From Cryptomeria japonica (lineage: Eukaryota; Streptophyta; Pinopsida; Cupressales; Cupressaceae), in the NCBI RefSeq assembly GCF_030272615.1, contig NC_081414.1, positions 781,674,119-781,734,118 on the forward strand: a DNA stretch of 60,000 bases, given 5' to 3'. The notes beneath the pieces were generated by a model, which saw only the letters and a list, made by a program, of their open reading frames with translations, had not been told where the DNA came from and made no database searches. The position numbers and the translations under genes are program-made. This document shows positions 58,261 through 60,000 of the stretch, one piece after another; position 1 is the first letter of the stretch, and the number at the start of each line of letters is the position of its first letter.

Positions 58261-59301
58261 CCAGTCCTACGAGATCATATCCTATCAGCGAGATCTTCAA
58301 TAATCATCTTCTAGCATCTTGGTCATCATGATCCTATCATATCCTTTTGTCGATCATCATTAATTTTTTTATCCTGGAGTTATTCTGAGATGTATCCTTC
58401 TCACCAACACCCATCATTTGTCTTATACAAGATGTATCATTCCTGAAACCAGACATTTTTTTATCTATATTAGTCTTATACTAGATGTATCCTTCCTGAA
58501 ACCAAACATCTTGATCATTTTTGTCTTATACAAGATGTATCCTTCCTAAAACTAGACATCATCAAATAATCATCATCTTTTGACAAAATATATCTAAGAC
58601 ACTTGTGTTGTCTTTGATTCTTTATTATCTTTGTTTTTCTTTTTAATCTCATCGGGTCTTGTTTCCTCTTGGTTGCCACGATCCTTTATATCATGGTACC
58701 CTGATAATGATGAGGTTCAAGATGTGATCTTGTTGCTTTGGGTTTTTGCTTGGCATCTCTTTTGGATGTGTTCCTTGTTGTACCCTCACAACATCTTTGT
58801 TATCTCATATTACATTGGTTCATATATTCTACTTGGGGTTATTCTAGTACCATTCACTGCAAGGTCTCTGGGACTCTATGTGGTTCTATATTAGCTTGCG
58901 TGTCAATTTATATGTGTCAGTCCATGCATTGGCAGTAAAATTCTACCCTGGTTCTTCATACCTTGGTGAAACATAGACATTGCTAAATCAAAGTAAGTTC
59001 TCAGTACATGGAATCCTAATTTGTGGGTTCTCGCTCTCCATGATCATTTAATCCATATCATCCATTGCATTTACATTTTTCTCCCCTTCTTGTTATGCCT
59101 CTTCCCTTCTATCTTGTCCGCTAGGGCACTATTTCTTTCAAGACGCCGTTCGGTTTCATTTTCCATATGCACCCTCTTGAGGGGGCATTCCTAACCATTC
59201 CTTCGTCTTCCTGGGGAATTTTCTCACTCCCCCTTTCTTTTTCTTCTCTCACGAGTGTTTAGGTGTCTACTATTCTAGCACCACCTCGAAGAGGGGCAAA
59301 A
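58261..59301 (+). other. Non-coding 3' interior of element I (probable)
   Basis: No homology to H. Contains a roughly 50-bp tandem repeat (58418-58560), an unremarkable hydrophobic 87-codon ORF (58631-58894), and ends in GAAGAGGGGCAAA just before a TG-starting repeat. Because that purine tract faces the + strand, I read this as the 3' interior of an LTR element whose 3' LTR begins at 59302. Its 5' part is missing or replaced by H. Confidence 0.55.
58418..58560. repeat. Tandem repeat of about 50 bp, three copies
   Basis: GTCTTATACAAGATGTATCC...CCTGAAACCAGACAT appears near 58421, 58473 and 58523 with few changes. A related phrase GAGATGTATCCTTCT precedes it at about 58389. Confidence 0.88.
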
Positions 59302-60000
59302 TGTAGACATTAAATTTGGCTAGTTAATTTAATCAAATTTACACCCCTTTCTTCTAATTAATTAATTCCCCAATCCAATCCTCCTCATTAATAAATTTAA
59401 TTAATAAATTATCCTATCCTCCTAATTAATTAATCTAATTAATTGATTATTTGATCCTCCTAATCAATTATTTATCCTATCCTCCTAATTAATTGATCTA
59501 ATTAATTAATTATCCTTTTTGTCAATCCCTTTTGATTAATTACTTTAATTAATTAAATATGCCCTTCCCAAGCCCATATATTAATTAATTTAATTAATTA
59601 ATTTGGTTCAAATCCCATTTGAGCACATGGCTCCTAAAGTTTCTCCCTAAACTCTTTCCAATCCTATCCTAACCAACCCTATCCTTCCAACCCACTTCCT
59701 TGGCGTAGTCAACCCTCCAACCAACCTTATTCTATCCTTTCTAACCTCCCACACATGTGTGTGCACATCTTAACCAATTCCTTCTTTTTCTTTTTTATGG
59801 AGCACACGTGTCTCCTCTTCACCTCCCCTCTCCTTCCTCTCATCTCCTATTTAATCTCTCCATTTTTTAGACCAAACTCTCTCCGATCCACCCTTTTTTA
59901 ATCATACTGTCACTTTGTTGGAATTATCACTCAACCCATCCTTTATCATTTTCATCCATCAATCCATTATCATTTGCATCCACATGATGGAGCAATATCG
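59302..60000 (+). repeat. Probable 3' LTR of element I, runs off the window
   Basis: Starts TGTAGACATTAAATTTGG after the purine-rich GAAGAGGGGCAAA (59289-59300). The first 300 bp are dense in TTAATTAATT and TCCTATCCTCCTAATT units (59380-59530). A mate LTR is not in the window, so this is an inference from the junction. Confidence 0.55.

Noticed and set aside
58631-58894. Hydrophobic 87-codon ORF as a membrane protein or env-like gene
   Set aside because: Single short frame in non-coding retroelement DNA, no upstream signal, no partner sequence; not supportable.

Overview
This window reads as intergenic DNA of a large, AT-rich seed-plant genome, most likely a gymnosperm (inference). It holds no host gene, rRNA or tRNA that I can support. 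Almost everything recognisable is a stack of nested, mostly broken LTR retrotransposons. I letter them A to J.

Layout. A (492-8327, + strand) is a complete non-autonomous element with 1164-bp LTRs and a GCATT target duplication. It carries a SIRE-like Ty1/copia Gag with zinc knuckles, but a long unidentified second ORF stands where pol should be. J (about 8985-13300, - strand) is a decayed Ty3/gypsy gag-protease-RT fragment. E is a Ty1/copia remnant on the - strand (about 14884-15498 plus 26163-29690) with integrase, RT and RNase H. D (15499-26162, - strand, TSD CACTG), a 10.7-kb element with giant 3.3-3.65-kb LTRs and no coding interior, sits inside E's LTR. F (30769-36257, - strand, TSD GAGGT) is a full-length but broken Ty3/gypsy element. 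From 36263 to 39211 lies AT-rich DNA with little recognisable. From 39212 onward come an LTR fragment, the reverse-strand element G (LTR 39654-40784, interior to 49431), B inside G (41081-47594, + strand, TSD TTAAT), the reverse-strand copia element H (LTR 49432-50614, pol to about 58260), and C inside H (50763-54424, + strand). The window ends in the 3' end and 3' LTR of another element, I (LTR from 59302).

How they relate. A, B, C and G share with copia element H the same LTR end style, an initiator-Met tRNA primer site where it is visible, a conserved LTR block, and repeated purine tracts before the 3' LTR. A, B and C encode related coiled-coil plus zinc-knuckle Gags. A, B and G also share a second ORF of about 1100 codons with no recognisable protease, integrase, RT or RNase H. 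The simplest reading is a set of Gag-carrying non-autonomous families that borrow pol from an H-like copia element while keeping a protein of unknown role.

The most notable signals are that shared ORF2; the fact that all eleven in-frame stops I traced in A's ORF2 are TAG, with TAG also dominant in B; and an amber codon at the same aligned Gag position in B and C. Boundaries backed by target duplications (A, B, D, F) are firm. Those of C, E, G, H, I and J are approximate. All homology calls rest on motif recognition by eye, without database searches.
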